Positions 6,689 through 16,057 are shown, counted from the first letter of the stretch. The stretch: 64,000 nt of DNA from Alphaproteobacteria bacterium (GCA_017503725.1 JAFVSL010000008.1:1-64000); one strand, 5' to 3'. Translations and numbers: made by a program. Notes: generated by a model from the letters alone, not told the origin.

Positions 6689-8680
6689 GTGAACAAAAAA
6701 ATATTTAATCTTGAAAGTAATTACAAACCAATGGGCGATCAACCGACCGCCATATCTGAATTGGTATCTGGCGTCAATGATGGTCGCCGGTCCCAGGTAT
6801 TATTGGGTGTAACCGGTTCGGGCAAGACGTTCACAATGGCAAACATTATTGCACAATTAGGCCGTCCCGCATTGATTATGGCGCCGAACAAGATTCTGGC
6901 GGCGCAATTATATACGGAAATGCGGGCGTTCTTTCCAAATAATCACGTGGAATATTTTGTGTCGTATTATGATTATTATCAGCCCGAGGCATATATGCCC
7001 ACAACCGATACCTATATCGACAAAGACGCATCGATAAATGAACAACTGGACCGTATGCGACACAGTGCAACCCGCGCAATGCTAGAAGAACGCGATGTTA
7101 TCGTTGTATCCAGTGTGTCATCTATCTATGGTATGGGGTCGCCGGAACAGTATGCGGGAATGCGATTGGTCTTGCGTGTGGGGGATAATATTTCGATGCG
7201 AGATACTATGCGTGCATTGGTTGATATTCAATATAAACGCAATGATATGTCGTTTGAACGTGGCGAATTTCGTGTGCGTGGCGATACACTGGATTTGTTC
7301 CCATCCCACGCCCAAGACAGGGCCTGGAAAATATCTTTCTTTGGTGATGAAATCGAAGAAATTTGGGAATTTGATACATTAACCGGGGCGAAATTACAAA
7401 GACTGGACCGGATTGCAATTTATCCAAATACGCACTATGCAACACCAATGCCCAGTGTTTTACAAGCAATTGGCGAAATAAAAAAAGATTTAAAAGAACG
7501 CCTGGAATACTTTCATGAAAATATGAAGTACATAGAGGAACAACGTCTGCGGGAACGTGTGAATTTTGATATAGAAATGATGGAAAATACCGGCACGTGT
7601 CGCGGGGTTGAAAATTATTCACGCTATTTATCCGGGCGGGCGCCGGGGATGCCACCACCGACGTTGTTTGAATATTTGCCACGTGACGCGGTCTTGTTTA
7701 TTGATGAAAGTCACGTAACCGTTCCGCAAATTGGCGCTATGAGCCGTGGCGACCGCGCACGCAAGGAAACACTGTCACAATATGGTTTCAGGTTGCCGGC
7801 CTGTATTGATAATCGTCCGCTAACGTTTGATGAATGGGATGCGTTGCGACCGCAAACAATCTTTGTTTCGGCAACGCCGGGTACGTGGGAATTGGAACAA
7901 TCGGGCGGCATTGTTTCCGAACAGGTTATAAGACCAACGGGACTGTTGGATCCGGTGTGTGACGTGCGCCCAACCGCGCACCAGGTGGATGATTTATTAG
8001 ACCAGATTAAAAAGACGTCTGGGCGCGTGTTGGTGACAACACTTACCAAAAAAATGGCGGAACAGTTAACAGATTATCTGAATGAAAATGGGGTTCGGGC
8101 CAAATATCTGCACAGCGATATTGAAACACTGGAACGTATTGAATTATTGCGTGATTTGCGTTTGGGAAAATTTGATGTGTTGGTTGGAATTAACCTGTTG
8201 CGCGAGGGCTTAGATGTCCCCGAATGTGAATTGGTTGCAATTATGGATGCGGATAAAGAAGGGTTCTTGCGCTCAACTCGTTCATTGATTCAAACGATTG
8301 GTCGTGCGGCCCGTAATGCAAATGGTTTGGTTGTTTTGTATGCTGATAAAATTACGGATTCTATGCGTGCGGCATTGGATGAAACGGCACGACGCCGTGA
8401 AAAGCAAATGGCGTATAACACCGAACACGGAATTGTGCCACAAACGGTAACCAAGGCGGTCTTTGCCCAGGTTGGTGATAAACAGGAAAAGACTGACAAG
8501 GCACGGCGATTTGTGTATGATAAATCGGGTGGGATTATGGACGCGGAATCGTTGCGCAAGGAAATTGCAAAACTGACCAAGAAAATGCGCAGTGCGGCAG
8601 AAGATTTGGAATTTGAATTGGCGGCCGAAATCCGTGATCAGATTCATAAACTCGAAGATGATTTATTGTTGGTGGAGTAA
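6689..8680 (+). CDS. uvrB: Excinuclease ABC subunit B
   Basis: UvrB is the damage-verifying helicase of nucleotide excision repair; it works with UvrA and UvrC on bulky lesions in cytoplasmic DNA. The 663-residue length is normal. Visible motifs are Walker A GVTGSGKT (40-47), the beta-hairpin [10 protein letters not shown] (93-102) that clamps DNA, a DESH box, the helicase VI motif QTIGRAARN, and a C-terminal UVR helix pair. The start is GTG, with no ribosome site but a -10 box 7 bases upstream. tsaE follows 3 bp after the stop, so the two are co-transcribed. Confidence 0.97.
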   Translation: MNKKIFNLESNYKPMGDQPTAISELVSGVNDGRRSQVLLGVTGSGKTFTMANIIAQLGRPALIMAPNKILAAQLYTEMRAFFPNNHVEYFVSYYDYYQPEAYMPTTDTYIDKDASINEQLDRMRHSATRAMLEERDVIVVSSVSSIYGMGSPEQYAGMRLVLRVGDNISMRDTMRALVDIQYKRNDMSFERGEFRVRGDTLDLFPSHAQDRAWKISFFGDEIEEIWEFDTLTGAKLQRLDRIAIYPNTHYATPMPSVLQAIGEIKKDLKERLEYFHENMKYIEEQRLRERVNFDIEMMENTGTCRGVENYSRYLSGRAPGMPPPTLFEYLPRDAVLFIDESHVTVPQIGAMSRGDRARKETLSQYGFRLPACIDNRPLTFDEWDALRPQTIFVSATPGTWELEQSGGIVSEQVIRPTGLLDPVCDVRPTAHQVDDLLDQIKKTSGRVLVTTLTKKMAEQLTDYLNENGVRAKYLHSDIETLERIELLRDLRLGKFDVLVGINLLREGLDVPECELVAIMDADKEGFLRSTRSLIQTIGRAARNANGLVVLYADKITDSMRAALDETARRREKQMAYNTEHGIVPQTVTKAVFAQVGDKQEKTDKARRFVYDKSGGIMDAESLRKEIAKLTKKMRSAAEDLEFELAAEIRDQIHKLEDDLLLVE

Positions 8681-8683
8681 GGT

Positions 8684-9082
8684 ATGAAAGAATATATTTT
8701 AAACAATGTTGATGAAATGCGTTGTTGGGCGCGTGATTTTGCAAAGACATTATCTGCGCCGTGTGTTGTTGCGTTGCACGGTGACCTGGGGATGGGAAAA
8801 TCGGAAATTGCACGTGCGATAATTCAAACCTTGCGTGGGGCGGATACCGTTGTCCCCAGTCCGACATTTACAATTGTGCAAAATTATGATGGAATTTCGC
8901 ACTTTGATTTATATCGTGTCGAAGATGCGTCTGAATTGGTTGAAATCGGATTATTGCACGCGATTGAAAATGACATTACGTTAATTGAATGGCCACAAAT
9001 TGCAACGCATATGTTGCCGAAAAATACAATCAATGTTTATATTACACAAAATGGTGATGGGCGAAAAATTGTCACTGAATAA
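8684..9082 (+). CDS. tsaE: tRNA threonylcarbamoyladenosine biosynthesis ATPase TsaE
   Basis: TsaE is the P-loop ATPase of the TsaB-TsaD-TsaE complex that makes t6A37 in tRNAs reading ANN codons. The 132-residue protein has a P loop GDLGMGKSE (residues about 33-41; Met-Lys-Ser where many have Ala-Lys-Thr), PSPTF, HFDLYR and EWPQ, all in the usual order. It follows uvrB by 3 bp. No tsaB or tsaD lies in this window. Confidence 0.93.
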   Translation: MKEYILNNVDEMRCWARDFAKTLSAPCVVALHGDLGMGKSEIARAIIQTLRGADTVVPSPTFTIVQNYDGISHFDLYRVEDASELVEIGLLHAIENDITLIEWPQIATHMLPKNTINVYITQNGDGRKIVTE

Positions 9083-9119
9083 ATACCTGTGAAAAGGTGC
9101 CTGTGGCATAACGTTTGTG

Positions 9120-9184
9120 AATTGGTAAAATATTTATTGCGGATACAGATGTATGATTTTCTGATGTCCCGAACCCACATCCCT
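9120..9184 (+). repeat. Dispersed degenerate repeat, copy 3 (truncated)
   Basis: GTCCCGAACCCACATCCCT (9165-9183) and a preceding GCGGATACAG-like stretch match copies at 20-150 and 58320-58400. About 25 bases present in the other copies are missing. It abuts a terminator. Confidence 0.5.
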
Positions 9185-9215
9185 AAAAAAATCCCCGTTT
9201 GGGGATTTTTTTATT
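9185..9215. terminator. Bidirectional terminator between tsaE and the 9211 gene
   Basis: AAAAAATCCCC/GGGGATTTTTT forms a symmetrical hairpin with A and T tracts on both sides, so it can end both converging transcripts. Confidence 0.75.
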
Positions 9216-9873
9216 TAATCGGTGGAAAGCAATCACCGCCGGATTTGGGACAGCACGCAAACACGGTGTTACCCATATCTTTGAATACCTCGTCGCCACA
9301 ACAACCGAATTTATTTGGGGTGGTGCCGTCGGCACACAGGCCCGCTTCAATGTTTTCTTTGATTTGTTCGTCTGATAATTCGGGTTCAGGGGTGGGCTCT
9401 GTTTCCGTTATTGTTTCATCAGATACAGATACAACAATTGGTGGAAAACAATCGCCACCAGATTTTGGACAGCAATTAAATCCCAGGTCCCCCATATCTG
9501 TATATATTTCATCCGGGCAACAACCATTTTCATCAGGCGTATCACATATCGTATCTGTTGGTTCGGGTACGATATCTTCGCTTTGTGAAATGATGTCGGG
9601 GGTGATGTTTGTGCGCTGTCTGGTTGTGGTGGCCGTACTGCGCAAGCCGGCACGTTTCTGACATAAACTGCGCTGTTGTTGTTTTAGTTTTGTTAATGCG
9701 TCAATTGTGTCGGTGTCTGGTTCGATTATCGCGGACAGTTCCGCAATTTCAGACGCGATTTGGTCACAAGATTTGCGTTCGGCAACGTTTGATGTTGTGG
9801 CGATTTCCGCCGCAAATGCCGCGGTCGCAAAGCCCGCAACCATCGATGTAATGGCCAGTTTATATATTTTCAT
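9211..9873 (-). CDS. Secreted cysteine-rich protein with duplicated module
   Basis: A 220-residue protein with a Sec signal peptide (about 1-21, ending AFA-A), a helical segment with two cysteines, and two copies of a roughly 30-residue module. Each copy has GCC, then DMG, then CCPKSGGDCFPPI (about residues 117-145 and 190-219). The cysteine spacing is conserved between copies, which suggests disulfide-stabilised repeats in the periplasm or on the surface. The start directly abuts the stop of the upstream gene with 0 bp between them, so they are translated together. No known family was recognised. Confidence 0.7.
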   Translation of the reverse strand: MKIYKLAITSMVAGFATAAFAAEIATTSNVAERKSCDQIASEIAELSAIIEPDTDTIDALTKLKQQQRSLCQKRAGLRSTATTTRQRTNITPDIISQSEDIVPEPTDTICDTPDENGCCPDEIYTDMGDLGFNCCPKSGGDCFPPIVVSVSDETITETEPTPEPELSDEQIKENIEAGLCADGTTPNKFGCCGDEVFKDMGNTVFACCPKSGGDCFPPIK

Positions 9874-10440
9874 TTATTGCTCGTTAATAATTTGTTCAAC
9901 CGCCAAGATAAAGTCAATTGTTGGGTTGGTTAATTTTTTTGCCGTTTCAAAAATTTCTTCGGCGGCGGCTTGCATATTTAAACGTTTGTATGTTTCGACA
10001 ACCTCTATGGTGTCTGTTTGTGAAAATTCATCATCTTGCAAGGCGCGTGCAATCGCTAATTCTTGTTTGGCCAGGTCGTGGTATTTTTGCGCGTTTTCGG
10101 CACAGCCGCGTTCAGATAAATTTGCATAGATTTTTGCACGGTTGATGCGATCGTATGATGATGCAAATTCATCACCCTTTGGCAGGCGTACAAGCAAGGA
10201 TTCTTCTATCAATGTGCAGGTTTGTTTGCCCGAATCCACAGTGGCGGTTTCGGCCGGTGCCGGATTTTCAGATGCGTGCGCAACATTTTTGCCATAATTT
10301 GGATTGTTGTTCAGGCCCATTCCGACCATAACACCACAAATAAATAATGCCGCAAATGCCATAATGCCCCAGAAACGCTGGGCCGGGGTGTGGGTTATAC
10401 AATATTGTGTTTTCTTGGTTGCTTTTGGTTGTTTTTTCAT
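9874..10440 (-). CDS. Membrane-anchored periplasmic protein of unknown function
   Basis: A 188-residue protein with a basic cytoplasmic N-terminus, one membrane helix (about 23-44) and a helical periplasmic part with TPR-like Ala/Leu pattern, ending in LAVEQIINEQ. The start follows GGAGAG. It lies 30 bp after lolD and directly upstream of the Cys-rich secreted protein. The orientation (N-in, C-out) and the neighbours suggest an envelope role. No catalytic motif is visible. Confidence 0.65.
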   Translation of the reverse strand: MKKQPKATKKTQYCITHTPAQRFWGIMAFAALFICGVMVGMGLNNNPNYGKNVAHASENPAPAETATVDSGKQTCTLIEESLLVRLPKGDEFASSYDRINRAKIYANLSERGCAENAQKYHDLAKQELAIARALQDDEFSQTDTIEVVETYKRLNMQAAAEEIFETAKKLTNPTIDFILAVEQIINEQ

Positions 10441-10470
10441 TGCTCTCTCCGTTTTTATTTATTGTCTGTA

Positions 10471-11181
10471 TTATGCCACAATTCCATCACGAATTGTAAT
10501 AATTTTATCGGCACGTTGCGCCAGGGTCATATCGTGGGTCACGAATAACATTGCCATTTTGTTTTTGCGAACCAAATCCAGCAACAGGTCAAACACAGTC
10601 ATTGCGTGATTTGGGTCCAAGTTTCCAGTCGGTTCGTCTGCAAGCAAGATATCAGGATTATTTGCCAACGCGCGTGCGACGGCGGTGCGCTGTTGTTCGC
10701 CACCAGACATTTGCCCAGGCAAGTGATTTGCACGATGCGCAACATTTGCCGCGCGTAATAATTTCAATGCGCGTGCACGTGCATCAATTTCAGGAACGTC
10801 ATTTGCCAGCATTGGCAACATCACGTTTTCAAGTGCCGTAAAATCAGACAACAGATTGTGTTTCTGGTATACAAAGCCGATTTTTTTGCGACGAATTTGT
10901 GTGCGCATATCTTCGTCCATTTTCTGGACAGATGCGCCGTTAATCATAATGCTGCCCGATGTTGGTCGATCCAGCAGGCCCACACATTGCAGTAATGTTG
11001 ATTTGCCAGAACCGGACGTGCCAACCAATGCGATAATTTCACCACGATGCAGGTCAAATCCACCACCACGCAAAATGTGCAGGGGTTGTCCGCCCTCTAT
11101 GAATGTTTTTTTTATATCGCGCACCGACATAACAATGTCGCCCGTTTGAATTTTTGATAAAGAATTTAATATACTGCTCAT
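10471..11181 (-). CDS. lolD: Lipoprotein-releasing ABC transporter ATPase LolD
   Basis: The ATPase of the LolCDE complex, which extracts outer-membrane lipoproteins from the inner membrane and hands them to LolA. The 236-residue protein has Walker [10 protein letters not shown], a Q loop, signature SGGEQQR, Walker [13 protein letters not shown] and the switch His in VTHD. The MacB/LolD subfamily is given by the sequence and by the LolC/E permease in the same operon. Unusually, a 227-residue orphan gene sits between permease and ATPase genes. Confidence 0.85.
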   Translation of the reverse strand: MSSILNSLSKIQTGDIVMSVRDIKKTFIEGGQPLHILRGGGFDLHRGEIIALVGTSGSGKSTLLQCVGLLDRPTSGSIMINGASVQKMDEDMRTQIRRKKIGFVYQKHNLLSDFTALENVMLPMLANDVPEIDARARALKLLRAANVAHRANHLPGQMSGGEQQRTAVARALANNPDILLADEPTGNLDPNHAMTVFDLLLDLVRKNKMAMLFVTHDMTLAQRADKIITIRDGIVA

Positions 11182-11865
11182 TTATTCGTGTCCGTTGTGT
11201 TGATGAATAATTTGTGTTTGTTGGGATTGCTGAAATGATGTGCGTATGTTTTGTATTGTTTCTGGTGACATACGCCAACCGATTTTCAGGCCCAAATCCT
11301 GGGCAAGCAGGTCTTGTTTTTTTGCTTCTTCTTTGTTTTGTTGATAGTCAAGATTCTTTTTCTGTAAATCGCAGAAGTATTTTATGTCTTCTGGGGCAAA
11401 GCCATATATGACACCAGATAGAAATTCTATGTTATTTGGTACGTCTAGATTACGTAATTCTGGGTTTAATTCACGGATTTTTTTGCATTCTAGATCAATT
11501 TTTCTGTTTGAATCTGTGGCTAAATCTACAAAGTATTTATCAAGTTCTGCTTTTTCTTCGGCAGATAATTTCATAAAATCTTGTTTGTATTGTTCGCTGT
11601 TTGCAAGACATTTGGCAAGGTTTTCTGCGTCGCCTGGTTTATAACGACTGAATTTTTCTAGTGGATTTTTAATTTGTAAATAATCAGGTGCAGAAATTCC
11701 ATTTGGTAATTTGTATTCATAGAATAATGGTTTTTGTAAAACAATTCCACGTTGCTTCAAATTATTTTCTAAATTTTGTGATGACGAATACCATACTTCA
11801 TTATCTTCATCAAGTTTCAGAATTGTTTTATATTGAGCAATCAAAAATTGGATTTTTTTATTCAT
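11182..11865 (-). CDS. Orphan helical protein between the Lol permease and ATPase genes
   Basis: A 227-residue hydrophilic protein with high Lys/Glu/Gln content, predicted mostly helical, with a Gln/His-rich tail. It has no signal peptide. It starts 8 bp inside the lolC/E gene (ribosome site GAGGT) and ends directly before the lolD start, so it is translationally coupled to both. I do not recognise the family. Its position suggests a link to lipoprotein export or a simple insertion into the operon. Confidence 0.6.
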   Translation of the reverse strand: MNKKIQFLIAQYKTILKLDEDNEVWYSSSQNLENNLKQRGIVLQKPLFYEYKLPNGISAPDYLQIKNPLEKFSRYKPGDAENLAKCLANSEQYKQDFMKLSAEEKAELDKYFVDLATDSNRKIDLECKKIRELNPELRNLDVPNNIEFLSGVIYGFAPEDIKYFCDLQKKNLDYQQNKEEAKKQDLLAQDLGLKIGWRMSPETIQNIRTSFQQSQQTQIIHQHNGHE

Positions 11866-13111
11866 TGCGTAATACCTCGACTGGGTCTGTGTTGGCGGCC
11901 TTCCATGCAGGGTACAGGGTTGCTAAGAATGATAAAGCGATGGCCAAAACCGCAATGCCCGCAACACTGCTTAATTCAAGTTTTGATGGTAATTCAGACA
12001 GGTAATATAATTCGGCCGGAAATAAATCGCGCCCGGTTAACATCTGAACAAACTGACGTATGGGTTCAATATAAATCGCAATCAGTACACCAAATATCGT
12101 TCCGAAAAATGTTCCAATTACACCAATCGATGTTCCCGACAGGATGAATATCCGCATCATTGATTTTCGTGAAACACCAAATGTGCGCAAGACCGCAATA
12201 TCTTTGTTTTTGTCTTTGACCAACATAACCAGGGACGAGATTATATTAAATGCCGCCACAATCACAATCAGCATCAATATCAAAAACATTACATTTGATT
12301 CAACCTGAAGCGCGCCAACAAACCCGCGATTTAATTCACGCCAATCGCGTACAACAAATCCGTCTGGTAATAATTCCAGTAATGATTTTTGAACGGCGGT
12401 GGTGTCTTCGGGATTTTCCAGAAACAGGTCAATATGCGTCACCGCGTTACCAATGTTTAAATATTTTTGTGCCGTTTCCAATGGCATAAATATGTATCCT
12501 GAATCATATTCGTACATCCCCATAAAGAAAGACGACATTACTGGATATGACATAATGCGTGGCATAGAACCAAACGGTGTTGGTGTTGCGGCGTTGGCCG
12601 ACACCAATGAAATATTGTCACCTATTGTCACCCGCAGGGCACGTGTAAGTGATGCACCCGCCACCAGTTCGCCGTCACGAATCCCGTCCAGTGGTTTGCC
12701 GTAAATACGTGTGCCAGAATTTGTTTTTTTCTGTAAATCACTCATACGAATGCCGCGTATCATTGCGCCGGTGTTGTTGCCGCCGGCGGTGGCCATAACC
12801 TGGCCCTCGGCAATGGGAACAATAGCGGTGGCGTGGGTTGAAACAATCTTGTTCTGTTTCATTTTATCAATCAGGAAATCAAAATCTGATATTGCGCCAT
12901 CTTGGTGATAGACCACAACGTGGCCGTTCATACCGATAATGCGTCCCAATAATGTGTCGTGAAATCCGCCCATAACAGACATCACAACAATCAATGTGGC
13001 AACCCCCAACATAATCCCAATAAGTGATACCCATGAAATTACAGAACCAAAACCACGACGTTTCGCGCCAAGATATCTGAATGCTATTTTTCGTTCCAGT
13101 TTTGAAAACAT
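11858..13111 (-). CDS. lolC: Lipoprotein-releasing system permease (LolC/LolE type)
   Basis: The inner-membrane permease of the Lol system. The 417-residue protein starts with the family's typical KLERKIAFRYLGAKRRGFGSVISWVS, has one N-terminal membrane helix, a large periplasmic domain (about 50-265), and three C-terminal helices (FtsX-like domain), ending with a WKAANTDPVEVLRNE tail. Many alphaproteobacteria use a single LolF-type permease that homodimerises; no second permease is seen here, so the label C versus E versus F is open. Confidence 0.85.
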   Translation of the reverse strand: MFSKLERKIAFRYLGAKRRGFGSVISWVSLIGIMLGVATLIVVMSVMGGFHDTLLGRIIGMNGHVVVYHQDGAISDFDFLIDKMKQNKIVSTHATAIVPIAEGQVMATAGGNNTGAMIRGIRMSDLQKKTNSGTRIYGKPLDGIRDGELVAGASLTRALRVTIGDNISLVSANAATPTPFGSMPRIMSYPVMSSFFMGMYEYDSGYIFMPLETAQKYLNIGNAVTHIDLFLENPEDTTAVQKSLLELLPDGFVVRDWRELNRGFVGALQVESNVMFLILMLIVIVAAFNIISSLVMLVKDKNKDIAVLRTFGVSRKSMMRIFILSGTSIGVIGTFFGTIFGVLIAIYIEPIRQFVQMLTGRDLFPAELYYLSELPSKLELSSVAGIAVLAIALSFLATLYPAWKAANTDPVEVLRNE

Positions 13112-13126
13112 TTTTGTTTAATTCCT

Positions 13127-14476
13127 TTATTCACTTAGAAATGCACGCAATGCATCACCCGCCAATGGTGTCAATGCGTTGTCTGGGATTGTTGCCGGAT
13201 CAACAATTGAAATCAAACGCGGCGACATAAATACAACCAATTCTGCAAATGGGCTGATTAAGGTTTCCGGTGTTGTAACAAACGAATGTGTTGGAATGCC
13301 AACAATTACATAGTTGTCACCAACGCTGGATGGAATGGTGAACGATGATAATTCGCCATTACTGGTGCGCAGAACAATTTTTGCATCGATTTTATCGCGC
13401 CCCGCGTAATCACCATAGGTTGCCGTTGCACCAATTACCAGGTCTGTTTCAAGGCGTTCTTCTTTGCTGCACTGGCCGATATCAAAGCGTGATTGCCAAC
13501 CGTTCGGGATTACAAATTGACCCTGGGATATTAAAACAACATTTGCCTGTTGTGACAGGAATTCTTGCAAGGTTTTTGTGTTGATTTCAGAACTGGTGAC
13601 AAGTGCGCGTCCAACAACGCCCGGTATCGACATTTTGATATTCTTGTCGCCAAATGCCGGTAACATATTCATCCAGATGATTGGGTTGTCTGTGCGTGGG
13701 TATACACGATAAACATCAATATCCCAGCCAATCATATATTTCTTGGATGCGATGTCGGATATGATTTTTGCAACCTCGCGCTCGGTCTGGTAATTGCCCT
13801 CAAAGGTTACGGTTTTGTCATCCCAGTTGACCAACAGGTTGCGCATATCCGCGCCGTGCATTGCGTCCAGCAGTGCCATAATGATACTCTCGTTCTTTGG
13901 CATTTTGACCAGCCATTTTCCACGATGGGTCAGGTGAATTTCACCAACAGTCTCGTCGTATGAATAATACGCGTGGCCCATTTTTGCCATTAGTTCAACC
14001 GCGTCTGATAATGCACCCGATGAAATCGTGCCGGTGATGCGTTCAATCATTTCGCCATCTTCGACAACGGAAATGTCGGTGCCGTCCAGCAATTTATCCA
14101 AGGCCTGTTTTACGGTTAGTTTTTTAAATTCATAATCTGAAACTTGTAAATCGGGCAGGGGGTCACCCGTTTCCAGACGTACGATTTCAATCTTTTCTTC
14201 GGGGACAATGGAAACAATGTTTTGATTGTTCCAGTCGACATTGCAACGCTTGGGTAAATCAATCGAAAAACGTCGCGCCGTGTCGGTGGTCAGTGCCGCC
14301 TTTTTCGGGAAAATTGGAACCGAATTTTCATCAATAACCAATGTATCAACAACAGTTATATTATCATATTGTGGTTGTTGAAGGGCCTGTTGATTCTGTT
14401 TGGCGCACCCAGACATCAATACCAGTCCAGATATTGCAATTGAAAAATATGTTAAATATTTGTTAATGATTTTCAT
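13127..14476 (-). CDS. Secretin-like lipoprotein (type IV pilus / type II secretion related)
   Basis: A 449-residue lipoprotein with lipobox LMSG-C24, then a Lys/Leu-rich STN-like segment (KKLTVKQALDKLL) and a second N-domain, followed by a C-terminal beta-rich domain ending VVFMSPRLISIV, as in secretin pores such as PilN or BfpB. Secretins form outer-membrane channels for pili or secreted proteins. The start at 14476 is preferred because AAAGGGG precedes it. No other pilus or secretion genes are adjacent, and a Lol operon follows 16 bp later. It could therefore be a pilus secretin away from its cluster or a divergent relative. Family membership is moderately sure. Confidence 0.6.
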   Translation of the reverse strand: MKIINKYLTYFSIAISGLVLMSGCAKQNQQALQQPQYDNITVVDTLVIDENSVPIFPKKAALTTDTARRFSIDLPKRCNVDWNNQNIVSIVPEEKIEIVRLETGDPLPDLQVSDYEFKKLTVKQALDKLLDGTDISVVEDGEMIERITGTISSGALSDAVELMAKMGHAYYSYDETVGEIHLTHRGKWLVKMPKNESIIMALLDAMHGADMRNLLVNWDDKTVTFEGNYQTEREVAKIISDIASKKYMIGWDIDVYRVYPRTDNPIIWMNMLPAFGDKNIKMSIPGVVGRALVTSSEINTKTLQEFLSQQANVVLISQGQFVIPNGWQSRFDIGQCSKEERLETDLVIGATATYGDYAGRDKIDAKIVLRTSNGELSSFTIPSSVGDNYVIVGIPTHSFVTTPETLISPFAELVVFMSPRLISIVDPATIPDNALTPLAGDALRAFLSE

Positions 14477-14495
14477 AATGTCCCCTTTTCCCACA

Positions 14496-14819
14496 TTAGA
14501 TGTTCATAAGTTTTTCAAATTCTGCCAGTGTCATTTCGTGAATTGGTTTCTGGGTCGGCGTGGCCAGGTCGCGAACCTGATCAAATTGGGCGCCGAACCG
14601 TTCAACCAAAGATACAATTTCAGGTGATATGTTTGGATTGCTTTTAATAAGGCGGCGACCATATTCAACCACAAATTCCAGTACGTCCGCCGCGTAAAAG
14701 CGACCAACATAGTTTTCCATTGCAATGCCCCCCTTTTGTACACAGATGGCCGACATAAGCATTGCGGTTTGGTTATAGTAATTTGCAAATTTAATAAAGT
14801 TCTGAACGGTCAGTGCCAT
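14496..14819 (-). CDS. Hypothetical protein (107 aa) at the head of the secretin-Lol operon
   Basis: A largely helical 107-residue protein with a short mildly hydrophobic segment near residue 20-30 but no clear signal peptide. A longer frame reaches 15038, but ATG at 14819 has an AAGGA upstream and begins a plausible protein, while the extra N-terminal part runs across the divergent promoter region. It is the first gene of a probable seven-gene minus-strand operon. No known domain was recognised. Confidence 0.6.
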   Translation of the reverse strand: MALTVQNFIKFANYYNQTAMLMSAICVQKGGIAMENYVGRFYAADVLEFVVEYGRRLIKSNPNISPEIVSLVERFGAQFDQVRDLATPTQKPIHEMTLAEFEKLMNI

Positions 14820-14859
14820 ATATAAATTCCTTTGTCCTTTTATGGTATTATAAAAACTA

Positions 14860-14888
14860 TTGCCCCACAAACGCAAATAAATTATAAT
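14860..14888 (+). promoter_or_regulatory. Promoter of the lipoprotein gene, leaderless
   Basis: TTGCCC (14860-14865) and TATAAT (14883-14888) are 17 bp apart. The ATG at 14895 comes 6 bases after the -10 box and there is no ribosome-binding site, so the mRNA is probably leaderless. Confidence 0.65.
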
Positions 14889-14894
14889 ACAAAT

Positions 14895-15284
14895 ATGAGA
14901 ATAAAATTCCTGGGGGTTTTGTTGACTGTTATTGCGCTGGGGGGGTGTGCGTCGCCAAACCGGGGCAGTATTGATGATGCAACAATCCTTAACTGGGAAA
15001 ACGAGGCGGTAACAATGGAACAATTTGTGCGCGATCATCGGTCGTGCCTGGGGATAAATGAGCCGTCTTATCTGCCGCGGTCACGTATTGCAAAATTATT
15101 GTCACCAAATCAAAGTGCATTGATGCCGGATTGGGATGGTTTGTGGGTGACGTTTCAATCAAATGAATACAAAGACGTTGGACAGCGGGCATTGTTGTCT
15201 GTGCCGCGTAATCAATCGTCAAAGACGGTTGGGGCGTACAGACGGTGTATGTTCCGGCGTGGATATCTGCTGCGCGCAATGTAG
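14895..15284 (+). CDS. Small lipoprotein of unknown function
   Basis: A 129-residue lipoprotein with lipobox ALGG-C19, followed by a polar globular part with two cysteines and a basic C-terminus (RRCMFRRGYLLRAM). A longer frame from 14832 is possible, but the signal peptide only makes sense from 14895, and that ATG sits 6 bases after a perfect TATAAT. It is divergent from the secretin-Lol operon, and a terminator-like hairpin follows. No conserved domain was recognised. Confidence 0.7.
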   Translation: MRIKFLGVLLTVIALGGCASPNRGSIDDATILNWENEAVTMEQFVRDHRSCLGINEPSYLPRSRIAKLLSPNQSALMPDWDGLWVTFQSNEYKDVGQRALLSVPRNQSSKTVGAYRRCMFRRGYLLRAM

Positions 15285-15308
15285 TAAAATTACAAGATGT
15301 GAGATATA

Positions 15309-15350
15309 AGACAAGAGACGTGAAATTAAATTTTATGTCTCTTGTTTTTT
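15309..15350 (+). terminator. Hairpin terminator after the lipoprotein gene
   Basis: ACAAGAGAC and GTCTCTTGT form an inverted repeat around an AT-rich loop, followed by a T run. A related direct sequence (GAGACAAGAGAT) occurs without its partner arm at about 27808-27820. Confidence 0.5.
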
Positions 15351-15351
15351 A

Positions 15352-15360
15352 TGATATAAT
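15352..15360 (+). promoter_or_regulatory. Extended -10 promoter of ftsQ, leaderless
   Basis: TGATATAAT is an extended -10 element. The bases GTCGGTT separate it from the ATG at 15368. recF has TATTAT followed by the same GTCGGTT and then ATG at 34705. No ribosome site is present. Confidence 0.55.
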
Positions 15361-15367
15361 GTCGGTT

Positions 15368-16045
15368 ATGAAACGTTCAATCTGGTTTTGGGTGTGTTTT
15401 GTGGTTGCCATATTTATGGCGATATATTTTGCGACACGAATTATTATGGTTGGTATGGGACGGGGAAAACTGGCCCAGGTGCATAATATTTCTATTGTTA
15501 CAGATTCACGCGATGCGGATATGGATGCAATGCGCGCGGCCGCGGGTGGATTGGTGCGAAATTCTTATAATGTGGACTTGGATGCGCTGAATGCGCGAAT
15601 TGGGGCGGTGCCGGGGGTGAAAAAGTCCGCGGTGCGGCGTTTGCCAAATGGAAATTTGGCGGTGCGGGCGGATATGCATCGTGCGGTGGCCCAATGGTCC
15701 GATGGGGCAAGTTATTTCCCGCTTTCTGCCGATGGTACGGTGGTAAATAGCCCCAGTGATGTGCGCGATTTAGGGGCGGTGGTGTTTATTGGTACGCTGC
15801 CAGATGATATATCAGATATAACGGCGGCCGCACGCAATATGGTGGCGGATGTGGCGTATTTAGAATGGATTGAAAACAGACGCTGGAATCTGGTTACGAT
15901 GGGTGGAATTACCGTTATGTTGCCGGAAAATAACCCGGTTCAGGCAATAAGTACACTTATATCTTTAAATCAAAATCACGGGATTCTGGGTAAAAAGATT
16001 CAGGTTATTGATATGCGTGACGATGCACGTATATTGGTTAAATAG
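15368..16045 (+). CDS. ftsQ: Cell division protein FtsQ
   Basis: FtsQ joins the FtsQLB subcomplex that licenses septal peptidoglycan synthesis. The 225-residue protein has one membrane helix (about 5-25), then a POTRA-like domain with VPGVKKSAVRRLPNGNLAVRADMHRAVAQW, and a C-terminal FtsQ beta domain ending in VIDMRDDARILVK. Starts at 15245 or 15359 are also in frame, but 15368 follows an extended -10 at leaderless spacing. The gene precedes the ftsA fusion by 12 bp, as in dcw clusters, but mur genes upstream and ftsZ downstream are missing. Confidence 0.85.
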   Translation: MKRSIWFWVCFVVAIFMAIYFATRIIMVGMGRGKLAQVHNISIVTDSRDADMDAMRAAAGGLVRNSYNVDLDALNARIGAVPGVKKSAVRRLPNGNLAVRADMHRAVAQWSDGASYFPLSADGTVVNSPSDVRDLGAVVFIGTLPDDISDITAAARNMVADVAYLEWIENRRWNLVTMGGITVMLPENNPVQAISTLISLNQNHGILGKKIQVIDMRDDARILVK

Positions 16046-16057
16046 GCGATATGAACA

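Noticed and set aside
9089-9661. Plus-strand 190-residue frame
   Set aside because: It crosses a terminator and is antisense to the secreted Cys-rich gene, whose signal peptide and operon position are convincing.
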